From an uncultured Microbacterium sp. (lineage in GTDB: Bacteria > Actinomycetota > Actinomycetes > Actinomycetales > Microbacteriaceae), in the NCBI RefSeq assembly GCF_945952435.1, contig NZ_CAMFHZ010000026.1:1-39745 (forward strand): DNA of 39,745 bases, written 5' to 3'. Numbering within the stretch: the first letter of the stretch is position 1; the number at the start of each line of letters is the position of its first letter. Below are positions 31,775 to 39,662 of the stretch, piece after piece. A program made the translations under genes and the position numbers. The notes below the pieces were generated by a model. That model searched no databases. It saw only the letters and a program-made list of their open reading frames with translations, and was not told the DNA's origin.

Positions 31775-31806
31775 TATAGTCCAATCCGGATAGTCTAAAT
31801 GGACTA
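31775..31806. promoter_or_regulatory. Promoter with probable PadR operator
   Basis: TATAGT (31775-31780) is a good -10. Overlapping it, TAGTCCA (31777-31783) and TGGACTA (31800-31806) form a perfect 7-bp inverted repeat with a 16-bp gap, and a third TAGTC lies between them at 31791. The symmetry and the overlap with the promoter of a PadR gene suggest autorepression. Confidence 0.6.
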
Positions 31807-31820
31807 ATCAGAATGGAGTG

Positions 31821-32432
31821 ATGGTGAAGGACCCTTCGCTCACCCCGCTGGGGGTGATGATCCTCGCCCTGCTGCGAGAGGGGGACATGCATCCCTACGA
31901 GATCGGGCGCCTTCTGCGCGCGCGCCGGGACGATCGGATGGTCTCGATCACGAACGGCACGCTGTACCACACCATCAGCCGACTGCACGCGCAGGGGCTG
32001 CTCGACGAGGTGGGGGTGGACCGCGAGGGCAACCGCCCCGAGCGCACCACCTACACCCTGACCGGGAGCGGATTCACGGCCGTGGACGAGTGGGTCCGTC
32101 GTGAGCTCGGCAGCGTGGGCCGGCCCGCGACGTTCCGGGTCGCCCTCGCCGAGGCGCACAACCTCGAACGCGCCGAGGCGGTCGATCTGCTCCGACGGCG
32201 CAGGGGTCTGCTGCGGACGGAACTGGCCGAGTACGACGAGGGCCGGACCGACGCGGCCGTCAAGGGCGTGCCGGAGCAGTACCTGCTCGAGCTCGACCGC
32301 CAACGCGTGATCCTGCGCGCGGAGGTCGACTGGCTCGACCTCCTCCTTCCCCGACTGGGATCCCCCGACTTCCCCTGGGGACACGTCCCGGAACACCTTC
32401 TTGCCCAACGAAAGGCTCGACACCATGACTGA
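31821..32432 (+). CDS. PadR-family transcriptional regulator
   Basis: Repressor of 203 residues with the PadR winged helix (LTPLGVMILALLREGDMHPY, GTLYHTISRLHAQGLLDEV, and the wing segment RTTYTLTGSGFTAVDEW; about residues 8-90) and a helical dimerisation domain (PadR C-terminal type, about 95-185). Three starts are possible (GTG 31818, ATG 31821, GTG 31824); GGAG at 31815-31818 would suit the last best by spacing, and the choice changes only 1-2 residues. It overlaps the following MFS pump gene by 8 nt, so regulator and pump are co-expressed and probably induced by the pump's substrate. Confidence 0.92.
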   Translation: MVKDPSLTPLGVMILALLREGDMHPYEIGRLLRARRDDRMVSITNGTLYHTISRLHAQGLLDEVGVDREGNRPERTTYTLTGSGFTAVDEWVRRELGSVGRPATFRVALAEAHNLERAEAVDLLRRRRGLLRTELAEYDEGRTDAAVKGVPEQYLLELDRQRVILRAEVDWLDLLLPRLGSPDFPWGHVPEHLLAQRKARHHD

Positions 32433-33939
32433 ACCCGTCCGCGAGTCGCCCTCCCGCGACTCGCTCGGAACCTCCACCGGCGCGTACGCGACCGGACACA
32501 AGCCGAAGAGTCCGTGGCCTGCGCTCTGGGCGCTCGTCATCGGATTCTTCATGATCCTCGTGGACACCACGATCGTCTCCGTGGCGAACCCCGCGATCAA
32601 GGCGGCGCTGGATCCCACGACCAACAACCTCGACAACGTCGTGTGGGTCACCAGCGCCTACCTGCTCGCGTACGCGGTGCCGCTGCTCATCACCGGGCGT
32701 CTGGGCGACCGGTTCGGGCCGAAGAACATCTACCTGATCGGCCTGGCCATCTTCACGCTCGCGTCGCTGGGCTGCGGACTCTCCGGATCGCTGGCGACGC
32801 TGATCGCCTTCCGCGCCGTGCAGGGCCTCGGCGCCGCACTGATGACGCCGCAGACGATGGCCGTCATCACGCGCACCTTCCCCGCCGAGAACCGCGGTGC
32901 GGCGATGGGCCTCTGGGGTGCCACGGCGGGCGTCGCGACGCTCGTCGGCCCGCTCGCCGGTGGTCTGCTCGTCGACGCCTTCGGCTGGGAGTGGATCTTC
33001 TTCATCAACCTCCCCGTCGGCGTGATCGGCTTCGTGCTCGCCGTCCTGCTCGTCCCGCGTCTGAAGACACACGAGCACCGTTTCGACCTCGTCGGGGTCG
33101 TCCTCAGCGCCGTCGGCCTGTTCCTGATCGTCTTCGCGCTCCAGGAGGGGCAGCACTACGACTGGGCGGGGTGGATCTGGGCGATGATCGCCGCGGGCGT
33201 GGTCGTCATGGCGGTCTTCATCTGGCAGCAGGCGAAGACCCGGAGCGAGCCGCTCGTGCCGCTGGGCCTGTTCCGAGACCGGAACTTCTCGGTCGCGAAC
33301 TTCGGGATCGCGACGGTCGGCTTCACGGTGACCTCGATGTCCCTGCCGATGATGTTCTTCTATCAGCTCGCCCGGGGTCTCACCCCTACCGAGTCCGCGT
33401 TGCTGCTCATCCCGATGGCGGTGCTGTCCGGTGTGCTCGCCCCGCTCGCCGGACGGATCCTGGATCGCGTCGATCCGCGGCTCCTGCTCGTGCCGGGCCT
33501 GGGTCTCACCGTGATCGCGCTCGTCTGGTACGCGCTGCTGATCAACCCGGATACCCCGATCGGCATGTTCCTCCTGCCGTCGGCGCTCATGGGCATCGGC
33601 CAGGCGGGCATGTGGGGTCCGCTCGCGACCACCGCGACCCGGAACCTGGAGCCCCGACAGGCCGGCGCCGGCGCGGGGATCTACAACACCACCCGGACCA
33701 TCGGCTCGGTGCTGGGTTCGGCGGCGATCGCTGCCTTCATGCAGGGGCGTCTCGAGGCCAACCTCCCCGGCGCGAGCAGCCACGGCGGGGACTTCGGGAC
33801 CGGGAAGCTGCCGGAGTTCGTGGTCGCGGGCTTCTCGACGGCCATGGCGCAGTCGATGATCCTGCCCGCTGCCGTGCTCCTGCTGGGCGTGCTCGGCGTC
33901 CTGTTCATGAAGCGACCGAGCCACCTCCGCGGGCGCTGA
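32425..33939 (+). CDS. MFS multidrug efflux transporter (DHA2, EmrB/QacA type)
   Basis: Drug:proton antiporter of 504 residues with about 14 helices. It has helix-1 motif LVDTTIVSVANPAIKAAL (D1-like), motif A in GRLGDRFGPKN, motif B in RAVQGLGAALMTP, and motif C-like GPLAGGLLVDAFGW. It starts within the padR gene (ATG 32425) after a GAAAGG motif. The pairing with PadR is a common induced-efflux design. It looks intact, unlike the broken MFS/TetR pair at 3.7-4.7 kb, which belongs to the same transporter class. Substrates cannot be predicted. Confidence 0.94.
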   Translation: MTEPVRESPSRDSLGTSTGAYATGHKPKSPWPALWALVIGFFMILVDTTIVSVANPAIKAALDPTTNNLDNVVWVTSAYLLAYAVPLLITGRLGDRFGPKNIYLIGLAIFTLASLGCGLSGSLATLIAFRAVQGLGAALMTPQTMAVITRTFPAENRGAAMGLWGATAGVATLVGPLAGGLLVDAFGWEWIFFINLPVGVIGFVLAVLLVPRLKTHEHRFDLVGVVLSAVGLFLIVFALQEGQHYDWAGWIWAMIAAGVVVMAVFIWQQAKTRSEPLVPLGLFRDRNFSVANFGIATVGFTVTSMSLPMMFFYQLARGLTPTESALLLIPMAVLSGVLAPLAGRILDRVDPRLLLVPGLGLTVIALVWYALLINPDTPIGMFLLPSALMGIGQAGMWGPLATTATRNLEPRQAGAGAGIYNTTRTIGSVLGSAAIAAFMQGRLEANLPGASSHGGDFGTGKLPEFVVAGFSTAMAQSMILPAAVLLLGVLGVLFMKRPSHLRGR

Positions 33940-33948
33940 CGCGGCAGT

Positions 33949-33982
33949 CCTCCCGGCGCGAGCGCACGCGGACGCCGGGAGG
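33949..33982 (+). terminator. Hairpin after the MFS efflux gene
   Basis: CCTCCCGGCG (33949-33958) pairs perfectly with CGCCGGGAGG (33973-33982) around a 14-nt loop, starting 10 nt after the MFS stop. There is no T-run. Confidence 0.6.
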
Positions 33983-34349
33983 CCGCGCGTCCGGAGTTGT
34001 CCGGAATCGCGGGATCGGCCGGGCCCGGACGATCCCGCTCGATAGCGTGTGGCGTACGGCGGTGCAGGGGAGCTTCGCGGACGGCGGGGGGAGCAGTGCT
34101 GTCGTCCGCGGAGAGATGCAGGGGGGGCGGGGCATCGGGGTCCCACCCCCTTGCTGTCCCTCCCGGATCCGCGTGTCCCCCGGATCCGCGTCCGTCCGCC
34201 GCACCAGCGTCGACTCTCGCACCGAGCAGATCGCACGGAGCAGATCGCGCAGGACCGCGTCTCCCCTCGTCCCGCGGGCAGAGCGCGCTCCGTATGCCTC
34301 TTCCGGAATGCATCGCCGATCCGACATACCGGTCGGCCGGCACCGGTCC
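33983..34349. other. Gap of 367 bp with no convincing gene
   Basis: Frames are open on both strands, but composition is poor (many Pro, Arg, Ser; G-runs at 34111-34120 and nearby) and no family is recognisable. A tandem 14-bp repeat (core GAGCAGATCGC at 34224-34234 and 34238-34248) is the only clear structure. The gap separates two convergent genes. Confidence 0.5.
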
Positions 34350-35438
34350 TCAGGAGCGACCGTCCCCCGCACCTTGCTGGCGCACCGTCGTCGCGCCGCG
34401 TCTCTCGAGCAGCCGGGGCACCGGGTCGCCGCCGCGCAGCAGCAACGGTGCGACGAGCCGCGCGAGCAGCAGCCCGATCGCCCCGGACAGCAGCTTGTCG
34501 ACGAGTGAGATTGGCGTGAGCAGCGAGAACAGCGTCGTCCACACGTCGCCGGTGTTCGGCACCAGACCGGTGAAGGCCGCCCGTCCGGCGTCTGCGACGC
34601 CGTCGGCCAGCAGCACGTTGATCGGCACCGCGACGATGGCGCAGACGAGGGACACCACCACGTTCAACAGCAGGAACCGCGGGATCGTCGAGGCGAAGCG
34701 GCGGATCCCGTACCCCCAGAGCAGGGCTCCCGTGACGTTCACCAGGGCGAACAGCATCGACCCCGGCGTCTCGAGGAGAGCGGCGAGCACGTTCGTCGAC
34801 AGACCCACCACCGCGCCATGCCACGGCCCGAGCACGAACGCGGCGGCGGCCGTCCCGATCATGTCGAGATAGAGCGGGATCTGCTGGCGGATGATGACCG
34901 CTCCGCCGAAGAGGTTCACGCCGACGCACGCCACGAGCAGCACGAGCACGAGAGCCGCGCGCAACGCGTGCGCGTGATCGGCGGACGCGACGTACTCCGC
35001 CGGTCCGACCCACGGCACCGGCGTCGGGCCGGTGGTCCGTGTCGGCGTGCGCGGCGGGGCAGAGGGGCGGGGAACCGGATGCTCCTCGCCGGGGCGAGCG
35101 TGCGCGCGAGGACCGGTGCGCCGCACGTCGAGGCATCGCTGGCGCCAGGCGTCCGCCTCGGCCTCGTCGCCGCCCAGCGCGCGCACGATCTCGCGCACCA
35201 GCTCGGGGCTGAGTCGGCGCCGCCCGGTCTGGAAGGCGTCGTAGACCGTCGACCGAGCGACCCTGGCGGCGCCGGGGCTGTGACCGTCGGCTTCCCGCTG
35301 GGTCGCGATCCGGGCCGCGATCTCCGCGAACGAGACCTCGCCCGCGTCGATGCGCAGCCGACGGAGGTCGATCACGATCGCGTCGAAACGCGACGGCGGA
35401 CGTCGGGGCTCACCGGACGCCGGTTGCGGCTCGCTCAC
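34350..35438 (-). CDS. HTH protein fused to an ECF-S-like membrane domain
   Basis: Protein of 362 residues in three parts. Residues 18-105 form an XRE-like helix-turn-helix of the kind common in actinobacteria (SFAEIAARIATQREADG, then ARSTVYDAFQTGRRRLSPEL and LVREIVRALGG). Residues 106-155 are a Pro/Arg/Thr-rich linker. Residues 156-335 form six or so hydrophobic helices (VLVLLVACVGVNLFGG; PLYLDMIGTAAAAFVLGPWH; SMLFALVNVTGALLWGYGIR) that resemble the S-component fold of ECF transporters, also found as a sensor input domain in some kinases. It could be a membrane-anchored one-component regulator. The GTG start follows a GGGGGG Shine-Dalgarno-like run. It begins 39 nt after purD on the same strand, so the two may be co-transcribed. 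The domain assignment is by eye. Confidence 0.7.
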   Translation of the reverse strand: MSEPQPASGEPRRPPSRFDAIVIDLRRLRIDAGEVSFAEIAARIATQREADGHSPGAARVARSTVYDAFQTGRRRLSPELVREIVRALGGDEAEADAWRQRCLDVRRTGPRAHARPGEEHPVPRPSAPPRTPTRTTGPTPVPWVGPAEYVASADHAHALRAALVLVLLVACVGVNLFGGAVIIRQQIPLYLDMIGTAAAAFVLGPWHGAVVGLSTNVLAALLETPGSMLFALVNVTGALLWGYGIRRFASTIPRFLLLNVVVSLVCAIVAVPINVLLADGVADAGRAAFTGLVPNTGDVWTTLFSLLTPISLVDKLLSGAIGLLLARLVAPLLLRGGDPVPRLLERRGATTVRQQGAGDGRS

Positions 35439-35477
35439 GTTCTATCCCCCCGGATCCCGTGCGACGCGCTCTGCGGA

Positions 35478-36755
35478 TCACTCCGCGACGCGGGCGGCGA
35501 TGTCGCGTCGGTGATGGGATCCGTCCAGTCGGATCCGCCCGATCGCGTCGTACGCGCGGCGGCGGGCATCGGCGAAGTCGGATCCCGTCGCGACGACGTT
35601 GAGCACCCGGCCGCCGGTGGCGATGAGCGAGCCGCCCGGTGCGTCGGGGCCGGCCGTGGCGGCGTGCACGATGCCGACGCCCTCGACGGCGGCGGCGTCG
35701 GCGAGGCCCTCGATCGGGCGGCCGGTCTGCGGCGCCTCGGGGTAGCCCTCGCTCGCGAGCACGACCGTGACCGCGACCTCGTCCGAGAACACCGGCTGCG
35801 GCTCGTCCTCGAGCGTCCCGACGGCGGCGGCGAGCAGCAGGCGGGACAGCGGCGTGCGCAGGCGCGGCAGCACGACCTGGGTCTCCGGGTCGCCGAAGCG
35901 CGCGTTGAACTCGATCACGCGCACGCCCCGCGGGGTGAGGATGAGGCCGGCGTAGAGCAGGCCGATGAACGGGGTCCCCTCGGCGTCGAGCTGCTTCACG
36001 ACCGGCAGCGCGACCGTGCGCGTCACCTCGTCGACGAACGCCTCCTCGCTGCCGAAGCGCTCGGCGAGCCAGGGCAGCGGAGAATAGGCGCCCATGCCTC
36101 CCGTGTTCGGGCCCTCGTCGCCGTCGAGGGCGCGTTTGAAGTCCTGCGCGGGACTCAGCGCCCGCACGGTGTCGCCGTCGCTGAGGAAGAAGAGCGAGAC
36201 CTCCTCGCCGCTGAGGAACTCCTCGACGAGCACCGGCCCTGAAGCGACGTACTGGGCCGCGTGAGCGAGCGCCGCGGCGCGGTCCTCCGTGACGATGACG
36301 CCCTTGCCCGCCGCCAGCCCGTCGGCCTTCACGACGTACGGCGCACCGAGTTCGTCGAAGGCCGCCTCGACCTCGGCGACGCTCGTGGCGCGCACGGCCC
36401 GCCCGGTGGGTACGGAGGCGGCCTCCATGATGCGCTTGGCGAAGGCCTTCGAGCCCTCCAGCTGCGCGGCGGCCCTGCCGGGGCCGAACACGGGGATCCC
36501 GTGCGCGCGGACGACATCGGCGACGCCGGCGACCAGCGGCGCCTCCGGGCCGACGACGACGAGGTCGACGCCGTGCTCGTCCGCGTACCGCGTCACCGCC
36601 GCGCCGTCCATCATGTCGACGTCGACGAGCGCGGCGTCCTGCGCGATCCCGGCGTTGCCCGGTGCGCAGAGGATCTCGTGCGGCTCCGCCTCCGCACGCA
36701 GGGCGAGGATGATCGCGTGCTCACGGGCACCGGAACCGAGGACGAGGATCTTCAC
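35478..36755 (-). CDS. purD: Phosphoribosylamine-glycine ligase
   Basis: GAR synthetase of 425 residues, an ATP-grasp enzyme for step 2 of purine synthesis. It starts MKILVLGSGAREHAIILAL, shows VVKADGLAAGKGVIV (ATP-binding loop), the QDFKRALDGDEGPNTGGMG block and FNARFGDPETQVVLPRL (metal and substrate binding). Length and domain order are normal. The start is GTG at 36755, with TAGGCT ending 7 nt upstream and no Shine-Dalgarno. The Nudix gene ends 33 nt upstream on the same strand, and the HTH/membrane gene follows 39 nt downstream. Confidence 0.97.
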   Translation of the reverse strand: MKILVLGSGAREHAIILALRAEAEPHEILCAPGNAGIAQDAALVDVDMMDGAAVTRYADEHGVDLVVVGPEAPLVAGVADVVRAHGIPVFGPGRAAAQLEGSKAFAKRIMEAASVPTGRAVRATSVAEVEAAFDELGAPYVVKADGLAAGKGVIVTEDRAAALAHAAQYVASGPVLVEEFLSGEEVSLFFLSDGDTVRALSPAQDFKRALDGDEGPNTGGMGAYSPLPWLAERFGSEEAFVDEVTRTVALPVVKQLDAEGTPFIGLLYAGLILTPRGVRVIEFNARFGDPETQVVLPRLRTPLSRLLLAAAVGTLEDEPQPVFSDEVAVTVVLASEGYPEAPQTGRPIEGLADAAAVEGVGIVHAATAGPDAPGGSLIATGGRVLNVVATGSDFADARRRAYDAIGRIRLDGSHHRRDIAARVAE

Positions 36756-36761
36756 CCCGCC

Positions 36762-36767
36762 AGCCTA
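36762..36767 (-). promoter_or_regulatory. -10 hexamer TAGGCT, leaderless start of purD
   Basis: Minus-strand TAGGCT, 6 nt, then the GTG at 36755. Confidence 0.55.
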
Positions 36768-36788
36768 CCGAGCCGGTTCCCGGTGGTT

Positions 36789-37487
36789 TCAGACCTCAAG
36801 GGCGATCGGGCGCTCGTCGTCGCGATCCCACTTCCGTGTCCATCCCGCCGCGTCGAAGAGCCCGTCGAGCACCATCGCGGTGAAGCCCCACACGATCGTG
36901 CCGTCGACGTCGAACGCGGGGCCGCGGAACGTCATGCCGCCGCGGCGGAGCGTGGAGGTGAACCGGGTCGCGGGATCCAGCAGGGTCGCGACGGGCACGC
37001 GGAAGACGTCCACGGTCTCGGCATGATCGACCGCGACGACCCGCGAGGGGGATCGCCACCAGCCGAGGACGGGCGTCACGAGGTGACCGCTGGCCGCGAG
37101 GGGGATCTCCGGCAGCGTCGCGAGGATCTCCACGCCGGCCGGATCCAGCCCCGTCTCCTCCTGCGCCTCGCGCAGGGCGGTCGCGGCGGCGTCGCGGTCG
37201 GCGTGCTCCCGGCGCCCGCCGGGGAACGAGACCTGGCCGGGGTGCGAGGAGAGCGTCGCGGCGCGGCGCTGCAGCAGGACGTCGAGATCGGCGGGGACGG
37301 AGACGGCGTCCGCCTCGGCGTCGATGCTGTCGAGCCGTCCGAACAGCACGAGCACCGAGGCCGCGTGCGCACCGCCTTCGACGCGGGGGAACCGGTCGAT
37401 CGGGATCCCCCCGCGCGCGGCGGCGATCAGATCCGCGCGCGCATCGGAGCGGGCCGATGCGGCCGAGGTCTGCGCGGAGGAGGTCAT
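36789..37487 (-). CDS. Nudix hydrolase, CoA pyrophosphatase type
   Basis: Nudix hydrolase of 232 residues. The segment LSSHPGQVSFPGGRREHAD, leading into the Nudix box ALREAQEETGLD, is the signature of the CoA-diphosphatase (NudL/PCD1-like) group, which cleaves CoA or related dinucleotide cofactors in the cytoplasm. The ATG at 37487 is favoured because TAGGCT (37495-37500) lies 7 nt before it; an ATG 24 bp upstream lies before that box and would not be transcribed from it. It precedes purD on the same strand with a 33-nt gap, so some read-through is likely. Confidence 0.9.
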   Translation of the reverse strand: MTSSAQTSAASARSDARADLIAAARGGIPIDRFPRVEGGAHAASVLVLFGRLDSIDAEADAVSVPADLDVLLQRRAATLSSHPGQVSFPGGRREHADRDAAATALREAQEETGLDPAGVEILATLPEIPLAASGHLVTPVLGWWRSPSRVVAVDHAETVDVFRVPVATLLDPATRFTSTLRRGGMTFRGPAFDVDGTIVWGFTAMVLDGLFDAAGWTRKWDRDDERPIALEV

Positions 37488-37494
37488 CCCTGCG

Positions 37495-37500
37495 AGCCTA
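37495..37500 (-). promoter_or_regulatory. -10 hexamer TAGGCT, leaderless start of the Nudix gene
   Basis: Minus-strand TAGGCT, 7 nt, then the ATG at 37487. The hexamer is the same one used before purD. Confidence 0.5.
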
Positions 37501-37588
37501 TGCCCGCCCACGGGAAAGGGGGCGGAGAGCGGCGGCCCGGCGTCGGAGGGCGCCGATCCCGGGTGGGCCTTCGCCGTGTCCGGATGCC

Positions 37589-37594
37589 TAGGGT
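37589..37594 (+). promoter_or_regulatory. -10 hexamer TAGGGT, leaderless start of the SCP-like gene
   Basis: TAGGGT, 6 nt, then the ATG at 37601. Confidence 0.55.
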
Positions 37595-37600
37595 GGAGCC

Positions 37601-37969
37601 ATGGTCACCAGGATCGACACCGCCGCGGGGCGCGCGGCACTCGACGCGAGCCGGTCGGCGCTCGCGGCGGGCGAGAGGCCGGCGCGAACCGATTACGCGA
37701 CCGCGGTGCGCTATCTCCTGCAGCTGCTGGACGAGAAGGCACCCGGCAACAGCGTGGAGGTGCGCGTCCCCCCGTTCGGCGCCGTGCAGGTCGTCCAGGG
37801 TCCGCGGCACACCCGCGGCACCCCTCCGAACGTCGTCGAGCTCGATGCGGCGACCTGGATCGCCGTCGCGACCGGATCCGAGACCTGGGCGGCGGCGCTC
37901 GCGGCGGGGCGGATCCAGGCGTCGGGCACACGGGCCGATCTCACCGAGCTGCTTCCGTTGCGTCCCTGA
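37601..37969 (+). CDS. Sterol-carrier-like (SCP) family protein
   Basis: Cytoplasmic protein of 122 residues. The first half is helical (RTDYATAVRYLLQLLDEKAPG) and the second half has the core VEVRVPPFGAVQVVQGPRHT followed by PPNVVELDAATWIAVATGSE and TWAAALAAGRIQASG, which match actinobacterial SCP-2-like proteins. These have a hydrophobic lipid-binding cavity; the ligand in this group is unknown. It sits in the purine region of the chromosome, divergent from the Nudix gene, a neighbourhood I recall from related actinobacteria, but no functional link is evident. Confidence 0.85.
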   Translation: MVTRIDTAAGRAALDASRSALAAGERPARTDYATAVRYLLQLLDEKAPGNSVEVRVPPFGAVQVVQGPRHTRGTPPNVVELDAATWIAVATGSETWAAALAAGRIQASGTRADLTELLPLRP

Positions 37970-37976
37970 GCGCGTG

Positions 37977-38030
37977 CCGGTCCGAGCGGTCGAGCGGGCG
38001 GCATGATCCGGCCGGCGGCTCGCGGACCGG
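37977..38030 (+). terminator. Inverted repeat after the SCP-like gene
   Basis: CCGGTCCG (37977-37984) pairs with CGGACCGG (38023-38030); GAGC/GCTC extends the pairing after a short bulge. The loop is long (38 nt), so it is only a moderate terminator candidate. Confidence 0.4.
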
Positions 38031-38099
38031 GCACGCGATCCTGGTCGCCAGGAAAACCATCCCGGATCCGCGCACAGGGGCGCGTGGGAGAATGGATCC

Positions 38100-38438
38100 A
38101 TGAGCACGCCGCAACCGCACCAGACCTCGCAGACCGTCGAGGCCCGCGTGCACCGTTCGCCGCGCTGGGGCGTCTTCCTCGGCATCGGGGTCGGCGTCGG
38201 CGTCGTGCTCGCCTTCCTGCTGACGGTCGGCGGGAACTTCGAGGCCTCCGCGGTAACGCAGGTCTCCTATCCGTTCGGTCAGGTCTTCGGCTTCCTGCTG
38301 CTGGGAACGGTGCCCTTCGGCCTTGCCGTCTTCGGCGTGATCGCCCTCGTGCTGGAGCGCCGGTCCCGGCGCACGGAGCGCGTGGTGCGCGTCGATCGCG
38401 AGCACGTCGGCGGCTCGGCCGACGCCGTCGGCGAGTAG
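38100..38438 (+). CDS. Small two-helix membrane protein
   Basis: Protein of 112 residues with a polar N-terminus, two membrane helices (WGVFLGIGVGVGVVLAFLLT and FGFLLLGTVPFGLAVFGVIA) and a short, Arg-rich then acidic C-terminus. I recall similar small membrane proteins beside purF/purM in other actinobacteria, but no function is known to me. GAGAAT (38088-38093) ends 7 nt before the ATG, a weaker version of the leaderless pattern seen in the neighbours. It lies upstream of purM, from which a strong hairpin separates it. Confidence 0.75.
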   Translation: MSTPQPHQTSQTVEARVHRSPRWGVFLGIGVGVGVVLAFLLTVGGNFEASAVTQVSYPFGQVFGFLLLGTVPFGLAVFGVIALVLERRSRRTERVVRVDREHVGGSADAVGE

Positions 38439-38449
38439 TCCGACGTCCG

Positions 38450-38482
38450 CGTGCCCGCCCGCCGGGGCGGATCCCGGGCACG
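38450..38482 (+). terminator. Strong nested hairpin between the membrane-protein gene and purM
   Basis: CGTGCCCG (38450-38457) pairs with CGGGCACG (38475-38482), and CCGCC-GG-GGCGG forms an inner stem. It starts 12 nt after the stop of the preceding gene and ends before the purM promoter, the expected place for a terminator. Confidence 0.6.
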
Positions 38483-38529
38483 GTGTCGGTCACTCTCGAC
38501 GCGCGGGCGTCCGCACAGCCGGGCGCCGG

Positions 38530-38535
38530 TAAACT
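38530..38535 (+). promoter_or_regulatory. -10 hexamer TAAACT, leaderless start of purM
   Basis: TAAACT, 6 nt, then the GTG at 38542. No ribosome-binding site is present between them. Confidence 0.55.
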
Positions 38536-38541
38536 CGACGA

Positions 38542-39657
38542 GTGTCCTCCCGCACCTATGCTGAAGCCGGCGTCGATACGGCAGCCGGCGATCGCGCCGT
38601 CGAACTCATGAAATCCGCCGTCCGTGCCACGCACGGACCCGAGGTGCTCGGCGGGGTCGGCGGATTCGCCGGGCTCTTCGACGCCTCCGCCCTGCTCGGC
38701 TATCGTCGTCCGCTGCTCGCGTCGAGCACCGACGGCGTCGGCACGAAGGTCGCGATCGCGCAGGCCATCGACAAGCACGACACGATCGGGCACGACCTGG
38801 TCGGCATGGTCGTCGACGACATCGTCGTGGTCGGCGCGAAGCCCCTGTTCATGACCGACTACATCGCCTGCGGCAAGGTTGTCCCCGAGCGCATCGCCGA
38901 TATCGTGCGCGGCATCGCCGAGGCCTGCGAGCTCACCGGCACCGCCCTCGTCGGCGGGGAGACGGCCGAGCACCCCGGTCTGCTCGGCGTCGACGACTAC
39001 GACGTCGCGGGCGCGGCCACCGGCATCGTCGAGGCGGACCGGATCCTCGGATCCGAGCGCGTGCAGGACGGCGACGTCGTGCTCGCCCTCGCCTCCAGCG
39101 GGCTGCACTCCAACGGCTACTCGCTCGTGCGCCACATCCTCGCGAAGGCCGGGATCGGCTACGGCGACCGCGCGGCCGACCTCGGGACGACCTGGGGAGA
39201 GGCGCTGCTCACGCCCACCCGCCTCTACACGACCCCGTTGCTCGCACTGACCGACCGTTTCGACGGCGCCGTGCACTCCCTCAGCCACGTCACCGGCGGC
39301 GGAATCGCGGCGAACCTCGCCCGGGTGCTGCCGCGGGGATCCTGGGCCGAGATCGACCGCTCCACCTGGTCGCCCGCCCCGGTGTTCCGCGTGCTGAGCG
39401 ACCTGGCCGGCACCACGCTGGAGTCCAGCGAGGGCACCTGGAACCTCGGCATCGGCTTCCTCGCGGTCGTCGACGCCGCGGCGGCCCCGGCGATCGCCGC
39501 AGCGCTCACGGAGGGCGGCATCGACACCTGGCAGGTCGGCACGGTGCGGCTCGACGCCGCGGCCGCACGGCCGGCCGGCGATTTCGAACAGGGCGCCAAG
39601 GGCGTCGACGGCGGTGCCGTGCGCCTGGTCGGCGCCTACGCGGACGGAGCGAACTGA
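38542..39657 (+). CDS. purM: Phosphoribosylformylglycinamidine cyclo-ligase
   Basis: AIR synthetase of 371 residues; it closes the imidazole ring with ATP in purine synthesis. Family blocks: TYAEAGVDTAAGDRAVELM at the N-terminus, the conserved LASSTDGVGTKVAIA, MVVDDIVVVGAKPLFMTDYI, GTALVGGETAEHPG and HSLSHVTGGGIAANLARVLP. The start is GTG, fixed by the leaderless promoter; no upstream start exists in the family frame. It is followed 5 nt later by purF, so the two genes should be co-transcribed. The order purM-purF is the reverse of the purF-purM order common in actinobacteria. Confidence 0.97.
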   Translation: MSSRTYAEAGVDTAAGDRAVELMKSAVRATHGPEVLGGVGGFAGLFDASALLGYRRPLLASSTDGVGTKVAIAQAIDKHDTIGHDLVGMVVDDIVVVGAKPLFMTDYIACGKVVPERIADIVRGIAEACELTGTALVGGETAEHPGLLGVDDYDVAGAATGIVEADRILGSERVQDGDVVLALASSGLHSNGYSLVRHILAKAGIGYGDRAADLGTTWGEALLTPTRLYTTPLLALTDRFDGAVHSLSHVTGGGIAANLARVLPRGSWAEIDRSTWSPAPVFRVLSDLAGTTLESSEGTWNLGIGFLAVVDAAAAPAIAAALTEGGIDTWQVGTVRLDAAAARPAGDFEQGAKGVDGGAVRLVGAYADGAN

Positions 39658-39662
39658 CACCC

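Noticed and set aside
33983..34349. A gene between the MFS pump and the HTH/membrane gene
   Set aside because: Open frames exist on both strands, but codon-position bias is weak and the peptides are Pro/Arg/Ser-rich without any conserved pattern.
32260..35136. A 958-codon minus-strand frame running across the MFS gene and the following gap
   Set aside because: It is low-complexity and Arg-rich, crosses two real genes in other frames and has no family resemblance.
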